Positions 33,741 to 46,097 of a stretch of 64,000 nucleotides of DNA are shown piece by piece. Source of the stretch: Sipunculus nudus. Lineage: Eukaryota; Annelida; Sipuncula; Golfingiida; Sipunculidae. The notes below the pieces were generated by a model, which saw only the letters and a program-made list of their open reading frames with translations, did not search any database and was not told the origin of the DNA. Numbering within the stretch: the first letter of the stretch is position 1; each line of letters begins with the position of its first letter. The stretch lies in contig CM049311.1 in the NCBI GenBank assembly GCA_026874595.1, positions 78,068,453 to 78,132,452 of the forward strand, written 5' to 3'. Both the position numbers and the translations under genes were made by a program.

Positions 33741-35890
33741 GTTTTTTTATTGAAAACAACAGCTTACGCAAACATAATACAATGTTAAATACAACAGCTT
33801 ACACAAACATCAATACAATGTTGGATACAACACATTGAAATTCATAACAGAAATACATCAGAACTGAAACAAAAGCATTTATAAGCAAGAGACAATAACC
33901 TAATGCAATTACAATATACATGTTGGTGTAGTGATATTTATATTATGATACATATTTCAGCGACATATTTTGTATTTTCGGGAGGTATAAATTACATCTT
34001 CAATGATTACCTTTCAAGTTTGAGACTGAGTGCGTTGACAGTCATTGAACTTAGCATGACAGTGCTAGAGGTCTCTAAATTATAGACTAAATGGCATTAA
34101 AATGATAACATATCATATTAAAGGAATGTAATAATTGTATACCGTACATCAATGTTAATTTAAATTACATGAAACAGTGTTTTCTACAAAATGTGGATTC
34201 CATTTTTTAGAGTGTATTGATATATTTTCTTTCTTGTGTGCAATGTTTCTTTCTGTGGTGTATATCTGTTCAACATAGAGCTTGTAATTAGTGAAGTTTG
34301 GCCTCATTTCTTTACATTTGCATACGTATATATCTTATAAATAATAATATACGCATATTTATGAGGGTTGTTAGTACTGTTAAAAATAATAGATATTTTA
34401 CTGAAAACATTTTCTGTCATTGGTATGTGTTTACCTATCAACCAATTATTCATTAGAATAAAAATGGGTTGTATGTCCCTGCAATTATAAAACAGATGAA
34501 TGATTGTTTCTTTCTCAATTTTACAAAGTGAACAGAGCAAACTACTTAGTTTCCCTATTTAAAGAAACAGTGGATTGAGAGTTATAGTCATGTAAATAAG
34601 TTTAAATTCAAACATTCTTAATATTTCTGATATTATGATTTTTTTTAAAATTTTTTAAAGGCTTCATATACAAAATCTTGTCAGTTGCACTGCATGTCTC
34701 TAGTCCATGTATCAATAATTGTAACAGGTCAGTGCAAATATCCATTTTCATATCTTTGTAAACCTTTTGTTTGACTTTCTTAATGTTCATAATTATATCC
34801 ATATTTGTTTTCTCTGGAATGTAATTATGTGTATTATTACATGTTTTGAGTTTTTTTTTTTCAAAGTTACTGGAATTGCGTGAGTTATACTTAAATACTA
34901 CATTTGCCGAATTTTAACTTTTTTTGTCAGTTCTCTATGTGACAGGAATGTGTAATTTCTATCTTTATTCTTTATAATATCATATATTTTTGTGACACTA
35001 GCATTGTACATTTCTTTACTGTATACTGTTTTCTTATCTATTTTTATGTGAATTATTAAACAACCCTTGACTTATAATTTCATCAGGAGTGTAAACATTC
35101 TTGAAGTTATATTTACACCAAGCTTCTAGAACATCTCTCCAAAAGGGGTTGCATGCATAATTATCAAAATGGAATGTGTCACTAGACCTAAGATTACATC
35201 TAAATATATAAGAGCCTAATCTTTTAAGTTATATATAAACTATCTTTATCTTTTATGTGTGTATCAGATGGATTTGTAGTATCTGTAGTGCATATATTTA
35301 TTCTGACAGGATATATGTGTTTTTAAGATAGCAATTTTTCTAGATAGTAACATTCCTCTCTTTGACCATATATTTATTATTGTTTTAATTTTACTGGGTA
35401 TTTCTTTAGAGTTATTATCGTTCATCTTTCTCCAATCAGGATGAATATATATACCCAAAGTCTTTATTGGCTCAGTACACTATTGAAGATCTTTCTTTTT
35501 CATTAGCTAAAGGTGTCATTAGTATCACTACAAATTTATCTAAATTTACTTTCGGTCCAGATATTAGTTCAAATTCTTTAAATATTCCCATAAGTTCTTT
35601 AATAGACTTGGTTCCACCAGTAAGAGTTACAACTGTATCATCAGCGTACTGTATTAATTTATGTTTCACTCCCCAAATGTTTACAATTTTGATTTTAGAA
35701 TTATTCCTTATTTTATAAGCAAACATTTCCGAGGCTAGAACAAATAAATATGGTGACAATGACAGCCTTGTCTAACACCTCGGTTTATAATTAAGTAAGT
35801 AGTAGCCCATCCTCTGTTTTTAACCCAGCTTTTTATGTTTGTAACCCATCGCTACAGTTCAGCTTGTTGAAAGTCAGCTGCGAAAGTAGC
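33741..35890 (-). mobile_element. L1/Tx1-like LINE, copy A, 5' truncated
   Basis: Minus strand, 5' to 3': RT motif B (RGVRQG, about 35770), SPYLFVLASEM, catalytic QYADDT (YADD 35637-35648), a segment with SGPKVN, then WSKRGMLLSRKIAILKT near 35320-35370. Downstream is a C-terminal CCHC domain, CSLCKIEKETIIHLFYNC (34478-34537). This RT, thumb and HLF-x-x-C zinc-domain order fits the L1/Tx1-type lineage. Several frameshifts separate the blocks. The 3' UTR has two 36-37-nt tandem units (33757-33832) starting ACAACAGCTTAC on the plus strand, and the element ends in AATAAAAAAA at 33741. The endonuclease part is absent. Confidence 0.85.
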
Positions 35891-36508
35891 GTTAAATTAA
35901 GTTATATTAATCTAACAAAAAATATTCTTCAGGAATCGGATCAACGAAATAATACCACATATAGCAAAAAGCATTAATGCATACTCCTGTATGCGTTCTC
36001 TGAGGAACAGGCTGTTATTTAGAAACTGGTTTTCCTGCAAATGTCGCCATTCATTTTTTCCTGATGTTATTTTTAGAAAAACAGATAAAAGATAGAGTAT
36101 CGGCCAGAAAGTATACAGTATGGCTTGTTTTTAAAGAAGATGATACTAAAATGTTACCGCATTTTATATTTGTGCATTCTTCCTGTATCCGAACAAGATG
36201 TTTTGAATATGATGGTTGTCTAACGGAACTGAGAATGACGGATGACACTCCTGTAAGGAACACGACTATGCCATTCCTAATTGATTAAAAAAATAAATAA
36301 AAAGAGATTTGCAAAAGAAGGACGGGTTAGTACGCGCGGGGCATTGGTAATTGCGAATTTATTGAGAATATCCACCTAAATCAAATCAACTGAATTGAGG
36401 GCCTTATATAGACAGATAAAAGTAAAAATAAAATACTAGTATAATGTGTTATACTGTTACCTAAGCTCTGTTACCAACTTACATCATAGGAAAGGTGAAG
36501 AATGCGGA

Positions 36509-36573
<65 letters not shown>

Positions 36574-37088
36574 CTTACTCATGTTGCATTTTCTCTTCAA
36601 AAGATCAAAGTGTGATTCATCACATTTCAAAGTGAGATAGTTCTACTGTAACTGAAAGAGGCACTTAAACTTATGTATTAGAAATCAGATATATACTTGA
36701 AATTTCAGTTGCAGAAGCCTGCCACATAATAAACCTGCAGTTTTAATGCAGGGTTTCTCGAGGTCAAAGAAACAATGTCCATAAATCACTTTTTAGGTGG
36801 GTGTTTCATCACCCCCCTTAGTCCTATTATTGAGTACAACAAATTCATTCTGACAACTACCAATTAGTTCCCTCCTTAAATTCTCTTTTCTTTTTATTAT
36901 TCTAACAATAACAAACAGACACACCTGCACGATAGTACAAAATAAAGGAATCAGATATGAAGGCTTAAACAAAACAATCAACTTTCAGTATTTAGGCGTA
37001 ACGGATGCTATACACAATTACACATACGCTGGATATCGCCCACAATTTTCTTATTGCAATATACTACTATATTTGCTAGCGTATTCCG
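35164..37088. repeat. Source copy of a 1.93-kb segmental duplication
   Basis: Matches 39756-41687 in the same orientation with about 4% difference by hand count over the first 300 bp. It spans the 5' half of LINE A, unique sequence, an (AT)n and repeat R4. LINE A continues beyond its left edge here but not in the other copy, so this is the parental locus. Confidence 0.9.
36512..36997 (-). repeat. Dispersed repeat R4, copy 2
   Basis: Reverse complement of the R4 landmarks listed for copy 1, with the (AT)n run at 36512-36571 at the same end. Confidence 0.75.
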
Positions 37089-37110
37089 ATACGTATCTCG
37101 GTAGATTTTA
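37030..37110. repeat. Dispersed repeat R3, copy 2
   Basis: GGATATCGCCCACAATTTTC...GCTAGCGTATTCCGATA aligns with 28380-28450. The distal edge of the segmental duplication falls inside it. Confidence 0.5.
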
Positions 37111-38610
37111 TTGTATCAATTTACATTTAATCAAAATCGATGCATTAAATATGTTGATTTATTATCATATTAGATATAATGATACATTGAACCTATATGC
37201 AGAACAGTTTATATCACTCAGGAACTATGGCAAAATAAATCAGTTAAGTACTTATTTATTGTTGATAGAACACGTAGAAAAAATAAATAACTGTTTTTAT
37301 GTTTCTTAATGCCTTACATATCCATGTACCTTGGCATTAACAGCTTACTGGACTGCTGCGTTTGTGGGATTTACTGATGAGTCGAAGGAGAAACGCTCGG
37401 ATATAGTTCAAGGGACGTTCTTCCCCACTGCATGACACATTTATATTCAGTGTGCTTTTTGGCCACTCTCAGATGTTAATAAAGCTGGTTACACACATAT
37501 ATATCTCATTATGTGAATACAAACGGATAGAAGGAGTCAGCTTGAGAAACAAAGTTCCTTTTATTTGCTGTAATAGGACCGAGTAAAAAACATATATCAT
37601 TCATGATTTGATTTATTCTGAAATTAACAGAGGTAAGGCAATTATGTAAATATATGTATCGATTATATAGTTGTCTATGGGATTTATCACCATTTTTTTT
37701 TTAGGATTGCCCGTTTACGCCCAGCCTCCGTGAAGTACTCTCCTGCGTGAACGGAAGCATGTGTTATCAAGTTTGTCTTGTTTAACCAGAGAAAAGAACC
37801 AAGACGTGATTTTATTTGTAAATGTAATAAGTCGTTTGAACGGCCCATTTAATTCTAAGATTGTGTCAACATGCAAGTACGCCCATATTCGCAGTGAACC
37901 TCCCAGACAGTATAACTATCTGTGTCAAAAGAGGCGTCAGCTCGCATCTAATGACCAGGGAAGCTATTACCATGGCGACCCACAGGGGACAGGAGCCATC
38001 AAGTTACTGTATACCAGAACGTGACCACGGAATTTTTGTTTCATTAACGATCAATATGATGAGTAGGGACCGGTCGCCTATTCACAATTAAACTTACAGG
38101 GTAATAGTTTTGCTGAGATATTACAGAAAGAGCCATCAGTCATGTTATCCTAATCACTTCGCGTCCAGACGGTCCAGTAATTCATCCTAATACAATTCCT
38201 GACCTACAAAACAATTTGAGTAGGATTTGTTTTACAGATTGATTAATCTCAAAACGGTTTTTGCAGATTAAATCTAAATGTAATTAATTATAATGGAGAT
38301 CTGTGTTTGAGCGTTAATAATACTAATACCTCACATGCCTAATTTATTCCTCGGTCTGCTTCACAGTGTGTAACTTTCGTGGAAGAAATGGAAATTACGA
38401 CAGATGACACGGTGTAGCACAAAAAAGGTATTTTTGCCAGAGACGTGAATATCGATCAATTCTGTCCTTACGGAGGACGTGGCGGTGGAATTCTACTTGA
38501 GTTCCCTAAGCCCCTGCCTATGTGACCAATTGACCTCTCAGGGTCACGTGGTAGGAATGTTAAAAGTGATGCTGTCGAAACAAAAGAGTACACTTTTGAA
38601 TATTATAATA
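37111..38610. other. No recognised feature
   Basis: No credible ORF or repeat. Confidence 0.45.

Positions 38611-38648
<38 letters not shown>
38611..38648. repeat. (AG)n microsatellite
   Basis: Pure GA dinucleotides. Confidence 0.95.
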
Positions 38649-38651
<3 letters not shown>

Positions 38652-39431
38652 TTTGACCCAAAAGTAATTAATGCATTCTTAAATGTATATTCACCATATC
38701 AGAGTTTTTATATGCAAGGAAACTGTTGTTAGAGAATCCAATCCGCTGACACAACTGCAGAAAATATAGGCCCTTTTGCAGAACATGTCGCTGTGTGTAT
38801 GGACTTTTCATGTTGAGCGACATGTCGCAGAACGAGCGTATTCTGTGACCTGTCGCGAGACAAGTCGCATCGTGTATCGTAGGCTTTAAGAATTTTGTCC
38901 AAGGAACTTTATCATAAGCACTGTTTGTTATCTATATTTATTCCTTAATATTTGTTGAAAATTTTTTGCTCTGTATTTGTTTATGAGTTTCATCTATGAT
39001 AAACTTATTTTACTTATATAACAGTGTCTTTTCAATTTTGAGTTCAAAACCAACGATTCCAATAGTTTTCTTTTTAATTGTTCTTTTACTGTTTGTCTTG
39101 CAATTTTGTCAGATATTACAAAAAAATGACCTTAGGGCATTTTATGGAATTTACCATTTGTACATAAACAGGGGCAAAAACAGTATTTTGAAAAAGGAGG
39201 GGTCCAACCCAGGAGGTACGCTCTTTACACAGCGCTTTAACTATAGGCCTACTTCCTATGACGTAAGCGCTGTTTGCTATGACCTCGTATCCTGAATTGG
39301 AACACCAGAGGGGAGCACTGTATTTTTGTCCAATCAGATGAGACCTTGTGCTGGAAGACAGAGCCAAACGAGGAATACATGAAGCAAATCATGCTCATTT
39401 CGTTTTGAGTGACAGCTCATCGCCACGGCTA
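38649..39431. other. No gene; GTCGC-word patch at 38780-38880
   Basis: The words GACATGTCGC, GTCGCGAGACAAGTCGC and related recur over about 100 bp, similar in style to the MITE interior at 27.7-28.3 kb. No termini are visible. Confidence 0.4.
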
Positions 39432-39756
39432 CCGTCTGAACAGGCCACAGGCTCAGAAAGAATTGCCCCAGACGTGGTTTGCTTATAGCCTTGGGCACAT
39501 AGGATGCCCGGCCGGTAAGCTGTAATTCAAACGAAGGCCTAACATAACAACAAAGGCTGCGTGCATACCGCGCTGGCTGGTTTCAGTTCTGAGGCAACAG
39601 ATTCATGTCTACGCTAACACAGTCATAATGTCATAATCGAATCGGTCGATAATGCGAGAATACAGAGGGAGCAATTAAAAGTCGACCGTAAACTGATTTA
39701 AAGCGGCGCTTGAAGCGCAGCTATGGGCGGAGCCAGGATGCCTGTCGGATGTTTGT
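39432..39756. repeat. 325-bp direct repeat L, left copy
   Basis: Starts CCGTCTGAACAGG and ends GGATGTTTGT. It is about 94-95% identical by hand to 41685-42007 and sits immediately before the duplicated block. Confidence 0.9.
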
Positions 39757-41105
39757 CAAAATGGAACGTGTCACTAGACCTAAGATTACATCTAAATATA
39801 TAAGAGCCTAATCTTTTAAGTTAAATATAAACTATCTTTATCTTTTATGTGTGTATCAGATGGATTTGGTAGTATTTGTAGTGCATATATTAATTCTGAC
39901 AGGATATATGTGTTTTTAAGATAGCAATTTTTCTAGATAGTAACATTACTCTCTTTGACCATATATTTATTATTGTTTTAAATTTACTGGGTATTTCTTT
40001 TAAGTTAATATGGTTCATCTTTCTCCAATCAGGATGAATATATATACCCAAAATCTTTATTGGCTCAGTACACTATTGAAGATCTTTCTTTTTCATTAGC
40101 TAAAGGTGTCATAAGTATCACTACAAATTTATCTTAATTTACTTTCGGTCCAGATATTAGTTCAAATTCTTTAAATATTCCCATAAGTTCTTTAATAGAC
40201 TTGGTTCCACCAGTAAGAGTTACAATTGTATCATCAGCGTACTGCATTAATTTATGTTTCACTCCCCAAATGTTTACAATTTTGATTTAAGAATTATTCC
40301 TTATTTTATAAGCAAACATTTCCGAGGCTAGAACAAATAAATATGGTGACAAGGACAGCCTTGTCTAACACCTCGGTTTAAACTGAAGTAAGTAGTAGCC
40401 CATCCTCTGTTTTTAACCCAGCTTTTTATGTTTGTAACCCATCGCTACAGTTCAGCTTGTTGAAAGTCAGCTGCGAAAGTAAGCGTTAAATTAAGTTATA
40501 TTAATCTAACAAAAAATATTCTTCAGGAATCGGATCAACGAAATAATACCACATATAGCAAAAAGCATTAATGCATACTCTTGTATGCGTTCTCTGAGGA
40601 ACAGGCTGTTATTTAGAAACTGGTTTTCCTGCAAATGTCGCCATTCATTTTTTCCTGATGTTATTTTTTGAAAAACAGATAAAAGATAGAGTATCGGCCA
40701 GAAAGTATATAGTATGGCTTGTTTTTAAAGAAGATGTGCTAAAATGTTACCGCATTTTATATTTGTGCATTCTTCCTGTATCCGAACAAGATGTTTTGAA
40801 TATGATGGTTGTCTAACGGAACTGAGAATGACGGATGACACTCCTGTAAGGAACACGACTATGCCATTCCTAATTGATTAAAAAAATATATAAAAAGAGA
40901 TTTGCAAAAGAAGGACGGGTTAGTACGCGCGGGGCATTGGTAATTGCGAATTTATTGAGAATATCCACTTAAATCCAATCAACTGAATTGAAGGCCTTAT
41001 ATAGAAAGATAAAAGTAAAAATAAAACACTTGTATAATTTGTAATACTGTTACCTAAGCTCTGTTACCAACTTACATCATAGGAAAGGTGAAGAATGCGG
41101 ATGAA

Positions 41106-41182
<77 letters not shown>

Positions 41183-41687
41183 TACTCATGTTGCATTTTC
41201 TCTTCAAAAGATCAAAGCGTGATTCATCATATTTCAAAGTGAGAAAGTTCTACTGTAACTGAAAGAGGCACTTAAACTTATGTATTAGAAATCAGATATA
41301 TACTTGAAATTTCAGTTGCAGAAGCCTGCCACATAATTAACCTGCAGTTTTAATGCAGGGTTTCTCGAGGTCAAAGAAACAATGTCCATAAATCACTATT
41401 TAGGTGGGTGTTTCATCACCCCCCTTAGTCCTATTATTGAGTACAACAAATTCATTCTGACAACTACCAATTAGTTCCCTCTGTTTTCTTTTTATTATTC
41501 TAACAATAACAAACAGACACACCTGCACGATAGTACAAAATAAAGGAATCAGATATGAAGGCTTAAACAAAACAATCAACCTTTCAGTATTTAGGCGTAA
41601 CGGATGCTATACACAATTACACATACGCTGGATATCGCCCACAATTTTCATATTGCAATATACTACTATATTTGCTAGCGTATTCCG
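39756..41687. repeat. Inserted copy of the 1.93-kb block
   Basis: Copy of 35164-37088, joined on the left after GTTTGT at TCAAAATGGA and on the right at TATTCCG, with 1-3 nt of microhomology to the flanks. It includes a truncated LINE fragment (39756-40478, YADD region present with extra stops), the unique middle and R4 copy 3. Confidence 0.9.
41103..41600 (-). repeat. Dispersed repeat R4, copy 3 (by duplication)
   Basis: Carried within the duplicated block. The (AT)n run at about 41105-41180 differs in length and interruptions from its source. Confidence 0.75.
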
Positions 41688-42007
41688 TCTGAACAGGCCA
41701 CAGGCTCAGAAAGAATTGCCCCAGACGTGGTTTGCTTATGGCCTTGGGCACATAGGATGCCCGGCCGGTGGGCTGTAATTCAAACGTAGGCCTAACATAA
41801 CAACAAAGGTTGCGTGCATACCGCGCTGGCTGGTTTCAGTTCTGAGGCAACAGATACATGTCTACGCTAACACAGTCATAATGTCATAATCGAATCGGTC
41901 GGTGATGCGAGAATGCAGAGGGAGCAATTTAAATTCGACCGGAAACTGATCAAGCGGCGCTTGAAGCGCGGCAATGGGCGGAGCCAGGATGCCTGTCGAG
42001 TGTTTGT
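41685..42007. repeat. 325-bp direct repeat L, right copy
   Basis: Same sequence as 39432-39756 with about 18 differences. It directly follows the inserted block and continues into unique sequence (TTTATTGGCATCTG). Confidence 0.9.
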
Positions 42008-42393
42008 TTATTGGCATCTGATTGGCTGCTTGTCACATCGTACGCACGTTTATTTCAGTGGACAACAAACCGCCATCTGGTGTCTAAATATATCATAAAC
42101 GGTCAAAGCTGGCAGCGTGAAAATCAGTTGCTTCTTTAGAAGCGCAAGATTTCCGCTGCCTCGGGAGCGTACCCAGGAGGACCTATGTCAAAACCTTAAA
42201 AGAGTCCCCAGGCCGCAAAAAATGGTCAGAAGCCCTTAAATTTAAGATTGCGGTGGCGCCTGACCCCCTTGACCCCTCTCCTGGACCCGCTTCTGATATA
42301 TATTATTTGAGAAGATCTAATGGAAACATAAACAATATAAGAATAAATAGGATCATTGTCAACATAATTGACACTGCAACTGAAAAGGCCTAT
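42008..42393. other. No recognised feature
   Basis: Includes a CCTGACCCCCTTGACCCCTC-type C-rich stretch at 42255-42295; no gene. Confidence 0.45.
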
Positions 42394-42505
42394 CGGACAT
42401 GTCGGTCAGGCCTATGGCGCCAAGCTGCATGTGCCTTCATCAAGTTTGACGGGAGCGCTTATCATCCCTTGGATTATTGGTGTGTGACCGAAGCTCACTG
42501 ATGTA
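42394..42505 (+). repeat. Dispersed repeat R7, copy 1
   Basis: Shares GGCGCCA-GCTG, GTGCCTT-ATCAAGTTTGACGG, a CTTAT block and a CCGAAGC...CACTGA end with 45670-45771, same orientation. The family is unknown. Confidence 0.6.
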
Positions 42506-43521
42506 ATTCTACATTGATCATCCAAAGGTCCAAAGTTCGAGTGTTAAATTTTCTTATTAAATGTGATGAAAAGTACACAGATACAATTACATTATAGGAA
42601 AATTTAACTTGCCAGAGCATTCATTGCATGAGGTTAACTCTCGTTTTCAACAAAGCAATCAATTATAAAACTCTGTTACCATTCCCGAAACGATGGCAAA
42701 CGAATTACACGTTTAATGATTGAAGAGGAATAAAGCCTATCCGTGTTTTATGTGGATTTTTTCATGATATTAACAAAAAATATCCAGCTTCTTAAAATGA
42801 CACACTGGTATTGGTACTCTATATAAAAATTAAATTACATCAAAACCCCAAAGTTGACCTCTGTGACACAAAACAGAAGACAGTATTTGAAGAACATATA
42901 CCTCTGCAGAAGCCGAAAACATCTCCAGGACTAGATCATATATCCCTTGATCAAAAACCCATCAGTTTTGATCACTTTGCCCCCCCCCCCCCCCATCCCA
43001 TGCCTGCTACTGGGCGATAATCAGGGTGGTATTGAGTGTTTTACCTTTGGGAATAAGATCAACTTATATGAAATATCAAGTACAAATCTGTGATCAAGTT
43101 TCGGCTTTTGAACATCAGCCTTATTTGGGATGTAGCACAAAAGCAGAAAATGGCCGAAGAAAGAAAATTTTTAATTTTTTTTAATTTGCGCTTGAGTTGA
43201 CTTAAATCGGCCAACCAACATAAATAATTTACCAAAATAAAATTTTGAAACTGGTCAGGCTGATAAACCGACCAACTCCCTTGCCAACGGCGGAAGGCAT
43301 AATAAAAGGGCTCTGCCATCCCATCTGGGTCCGGATAAACGTCAGTTTGTAATTGTCCCTTATTTGATACACTCTCCAGCGTTCATCTGCTTGCACATAG
43401 AATCGAAATGACTAAATATTTGTTGATGTTAATTTTGTGGTTCTTGGTGTTAAAAACGTTTCTTTCCTACGTGACATCCTTCCTGTTGAAATAACAGTAC
43501 TGCACCTAAATACTTAAGAAG
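42506..43521. other. No gene; poly-C run near 42981-42994
   Basis: AT-rich with one C homopolymer; frames are short. Confidence 0.5.
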
Positions 43522-43605
43522 CGCCATTTCGGCCATTTGACATTATATTTGAATGACCAGCGTCAGAGTGCCGTTACAACCTTTTACGAGGAACGCCTTG
43601 CCCCC
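43522..43605 (-). repeat. Dispersed repeat R2, copy 2
   Basis: Reverse complement of the R2 landmarks at 5448-5545, running into the C14 tract. Confidence 0.6.
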
Positions 43606-43664
43606 CCCCCCCCCTTCTGTACCTGGGAACCTTTTTTTTGGGGGGGGGGCGGGGGGGGGGGGGG
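43601..43664. repeat. C14...G10CG14 inverted homopolymer pair
   Basis: Fourteen C (43601-43614), a 25-nt spacer with a T8 run, then ten G, one C and fourteen G (43640-43664). It could form a C:G hairpin or a G-quadruplex. Confidence 0.85.
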
Positions 43665-44337
43665 TTCTGTCATTAGTACTTTTGGGTTGGATCCCTAATT
43701 TTCCTAAATCCTGGCTCCACCACATTTGATTGGAAGCATATGGCGCACGGGTTACTGATCGGCAGTCAACTTGTACGCGATACAGGATATAACTAGTTAC
43801 CAAAACGACGGAATTTTACTTCTGGTTGTGTTCACATGTATTTTTGTGTGTGTTAATTCATCATCTGTAGCGTAATGTTAAGAGTATGGACTGTTTACCA
43901 CGATATGATTATATGTGAAATATTGTGAAGGCCAGTGCTATGCATATAATATTCCTCAATACTGCTTGTATGTATGAGTCATGTACTCATGACTAATACT
44001 CAGGCAGAAGAACAGATGATAATGGATGATAAACGAAACCTCCGTACCATAAACACACATGGCTTCAAGTTAAAGGGACATAATCAAGAACAATGTCATG
44101 CCTATTCTTTTACACTATCACTTCAGTTTTGCTTTATACAAATGTTTCCCAGCAAAACCCTCCCAGCACACAGTCTAAGTACCTCGCATTCGGCTGTTAA
44201 CACCTTGTTAGGGCTCAGCCTGTTGGTAAACACAGTCCACGTGTGTCTGTTTACCAAAACAAAGCCGCGTGACTGAAGACCCGATTGTGAGCCTGCAACA
44301 AGCGATGTTTCAGCCAGCGGGAACATGTATTCCATTT
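43665..44337. other. No recognised feature
   Basis: Frames of up to 100 codons without motifs. Confidence 0.4.
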
Positions 44338-44556
44338 TTGGGACAGGTTAGTTGGTGGCAATTCCTGATTGATACATGTTCTGGCCCGGCGATGACCTGT
44401 GATCGAGCCTGGTCAAATTTTTTAACACCATTTTACAGGACTAAGCAAACGGTTTCAGGGCAATATTTTAGCAGGTACAACATTATTTTAAAGGAAAGAA
44501 GCTACTTTTTTTAATTCAACATGCTTTATAGGTGATTGGGCACCTTTAATCATGGA
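44338..44556 (+). repeat. Dispersed repeat R5, copy 1
   Basis: Shares CCTGATTGA, GCCCGG-CGATG, TTTTTAACAC, GGTTTCAGGGCAATATTTT, CAGGTAC and TATAGGTGATT-GGC with the reverse complement of 57074-57305. It may be a SINE or the 3' end of a larger element. Confidence 0.65.
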
Positions 44557-45098
44557 TTCTTACGAAGCCTACTGACATTTTCCGGGAATCACATTTTCCA
44601 ATTTTAACATTAATTATTTTGCTGACGTATTACAGGATAATAAATTAATCATAAAGTGCTAATATTTTCAAGTCTAGACGGTGTTGAAATATTATCCTCC
44701 CAAAATGTCTTGCCTATAAAATGAGTCGATAGTTTCTTTTGCTGATTGATTCATCTACAAACTCAAATGAGCGATGGCATCGCAATTCGATTTTAAAATG
44801 CGGAGCTTTGTTTAATCCCTAGTAATACTGCCTATTCCATTTACGGCAATTTTTTATCGTTAATAATACGACATTAAGCTTTTAGTAGCAAAGCTGTTCA
44901 CTGAACAAGGATCGAAACATATAATACGAATGATGTAATAGAGGAGCACACTGAGAATTAGAGAAAGCTTGTCCAACAAAACAAGGTTGGGCTCATATGA
45001 GGAACCATGCAGACCCGAGGGTTTCTAGTTTACCGTTAGTCAGTTACCTTCAAGAGTCAGCGTAGCCAATCCATGAATGTATACATCACAGAATAATT
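44557..45098. other. No recognised feature
   Basis: AT-rich; no ORF of note. Confidence 0.45.
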
Positions 45099-45570
45099 AA
45101 GTTGCGTTTACATGGAGCGCGGTATGCGGTATGCGGATACGGCAGCAGAATGTGTTAAGCTAAGATTCCTTATGTACGGTATGCTGAATGCGGCATGCGG
45201 GATACAGAATGCGGCATGCGAAGTGCGTGTTGAGAAATTTCATATGCTCCGGCACGGCAGCATGCTTGTTTTCTATGTGTTGCTCCTGGATACCATTCGC
45301 AACCGGCAAATCGCTACATGCTGGGAGTTGTTTTGCCGGATATACATGCCGGATCCGCGAATAACGAATATCACCTTATTTATTCGCCAATACCGATTTT
45401 TCGCATTCCGCACATAAAGAATCTTAGCTGTATGCGATGGGGCATTTATTTGACGGGCGCTAAAAACCTACTTGATAACGCTGTATTCGTAGTTCAAATA
45501 CATGGTAACAAGGACCCGTTGCCGCTCTACCGCATTCCGCATACCGCTGGTAATTCACATAAAGCTGATC
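45099..45570. mobile_element. MITE-like element built from GCGGTATGCGG words
   Basis: The left end contains TTTACATGGAGCGCGGTATG; the reverse complement of the right end contains TTTATGTGAATTACCAGCGG, then TATGCGGAATGCGG, giving imperfect terminal inverted repeats. The interior repeats GCGGCATGCGG and related words on both strands. TTA precedes the left end; no clean matching duplication was found on the right. Confidence 0.5.
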
Positions 45571-45669
45571 CAAAGAACCCTTTTATCAAATCTTTAAAAC
45601 TAAAAGAATTCCCAGAAGAACAGGAGAAAAGACCTTTGTCGAGACAACCTGTATCGTTAGTGGAGACCC

Positions 45670-45771
45670 GCCGGACAGGCCGCTGGCGCCAGGCTGTACG
45701 TGCCTTAATCAAGTTTGACGGAGGCACTTATTTGTGTTTGGCTTACCGAAGCGTATCAAAGCCCACTGAAG
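45670..45771 (+). repeat. Dispersed repeat R7, copy 2
   Basis: See the copy at 42394-42505. The 162-codon frame crossing this region and the preceding MITE-like tract is judged non-coding. Confidence 0.6.
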
Positions 45772-46029
45772 CAACCATACATTGTTTTTCCCAAGGACAA
45801 GTCTGATCTTTTTCCTATTATGTGAAGTTTAAATGACGCAGATATTTCGATGAAGTGATTTTCGAAATTTGTGATGGGATGAAATTTTCTGAGTCTCATA
45901 ATTGGAGAAAGACCTTCATATCTTCTGTTTTTCGAAATAAAAAGCATATCTTGTAGGTTCAAATGTATTAAAAACCTGCAAATCTGGCACCGGATGTTAA
46001 TTTATCAAACTATACATTCATAAAAAAGT
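45772..46029. other. No recognised feature
   Basis: Short unique-looking sequence. Confidence 0.5.
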
Positions 46030-46097
46030 AGTATATATATATATATATATATATCATACTAAACATTCATAAAAAAGTAGTATATATATATATATAT
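46030..46097. repeat. Duplicated (AT)n-flanked 30-mer
   Basis: ACATTCATAAAAAAGTAGTA followed by (TA)n occurs twice in tandem (about 46014-46050 and 46063-46097), directly beyond the LINE C 3' end. Confidence 0.8.

Noticed and set aside
45112-45806. Open frames of 101 and 162 codons
   Set aside because: They run through the GCGGTATGCGG word-repeat MITE-like tract and repeat R7, and have no domain.
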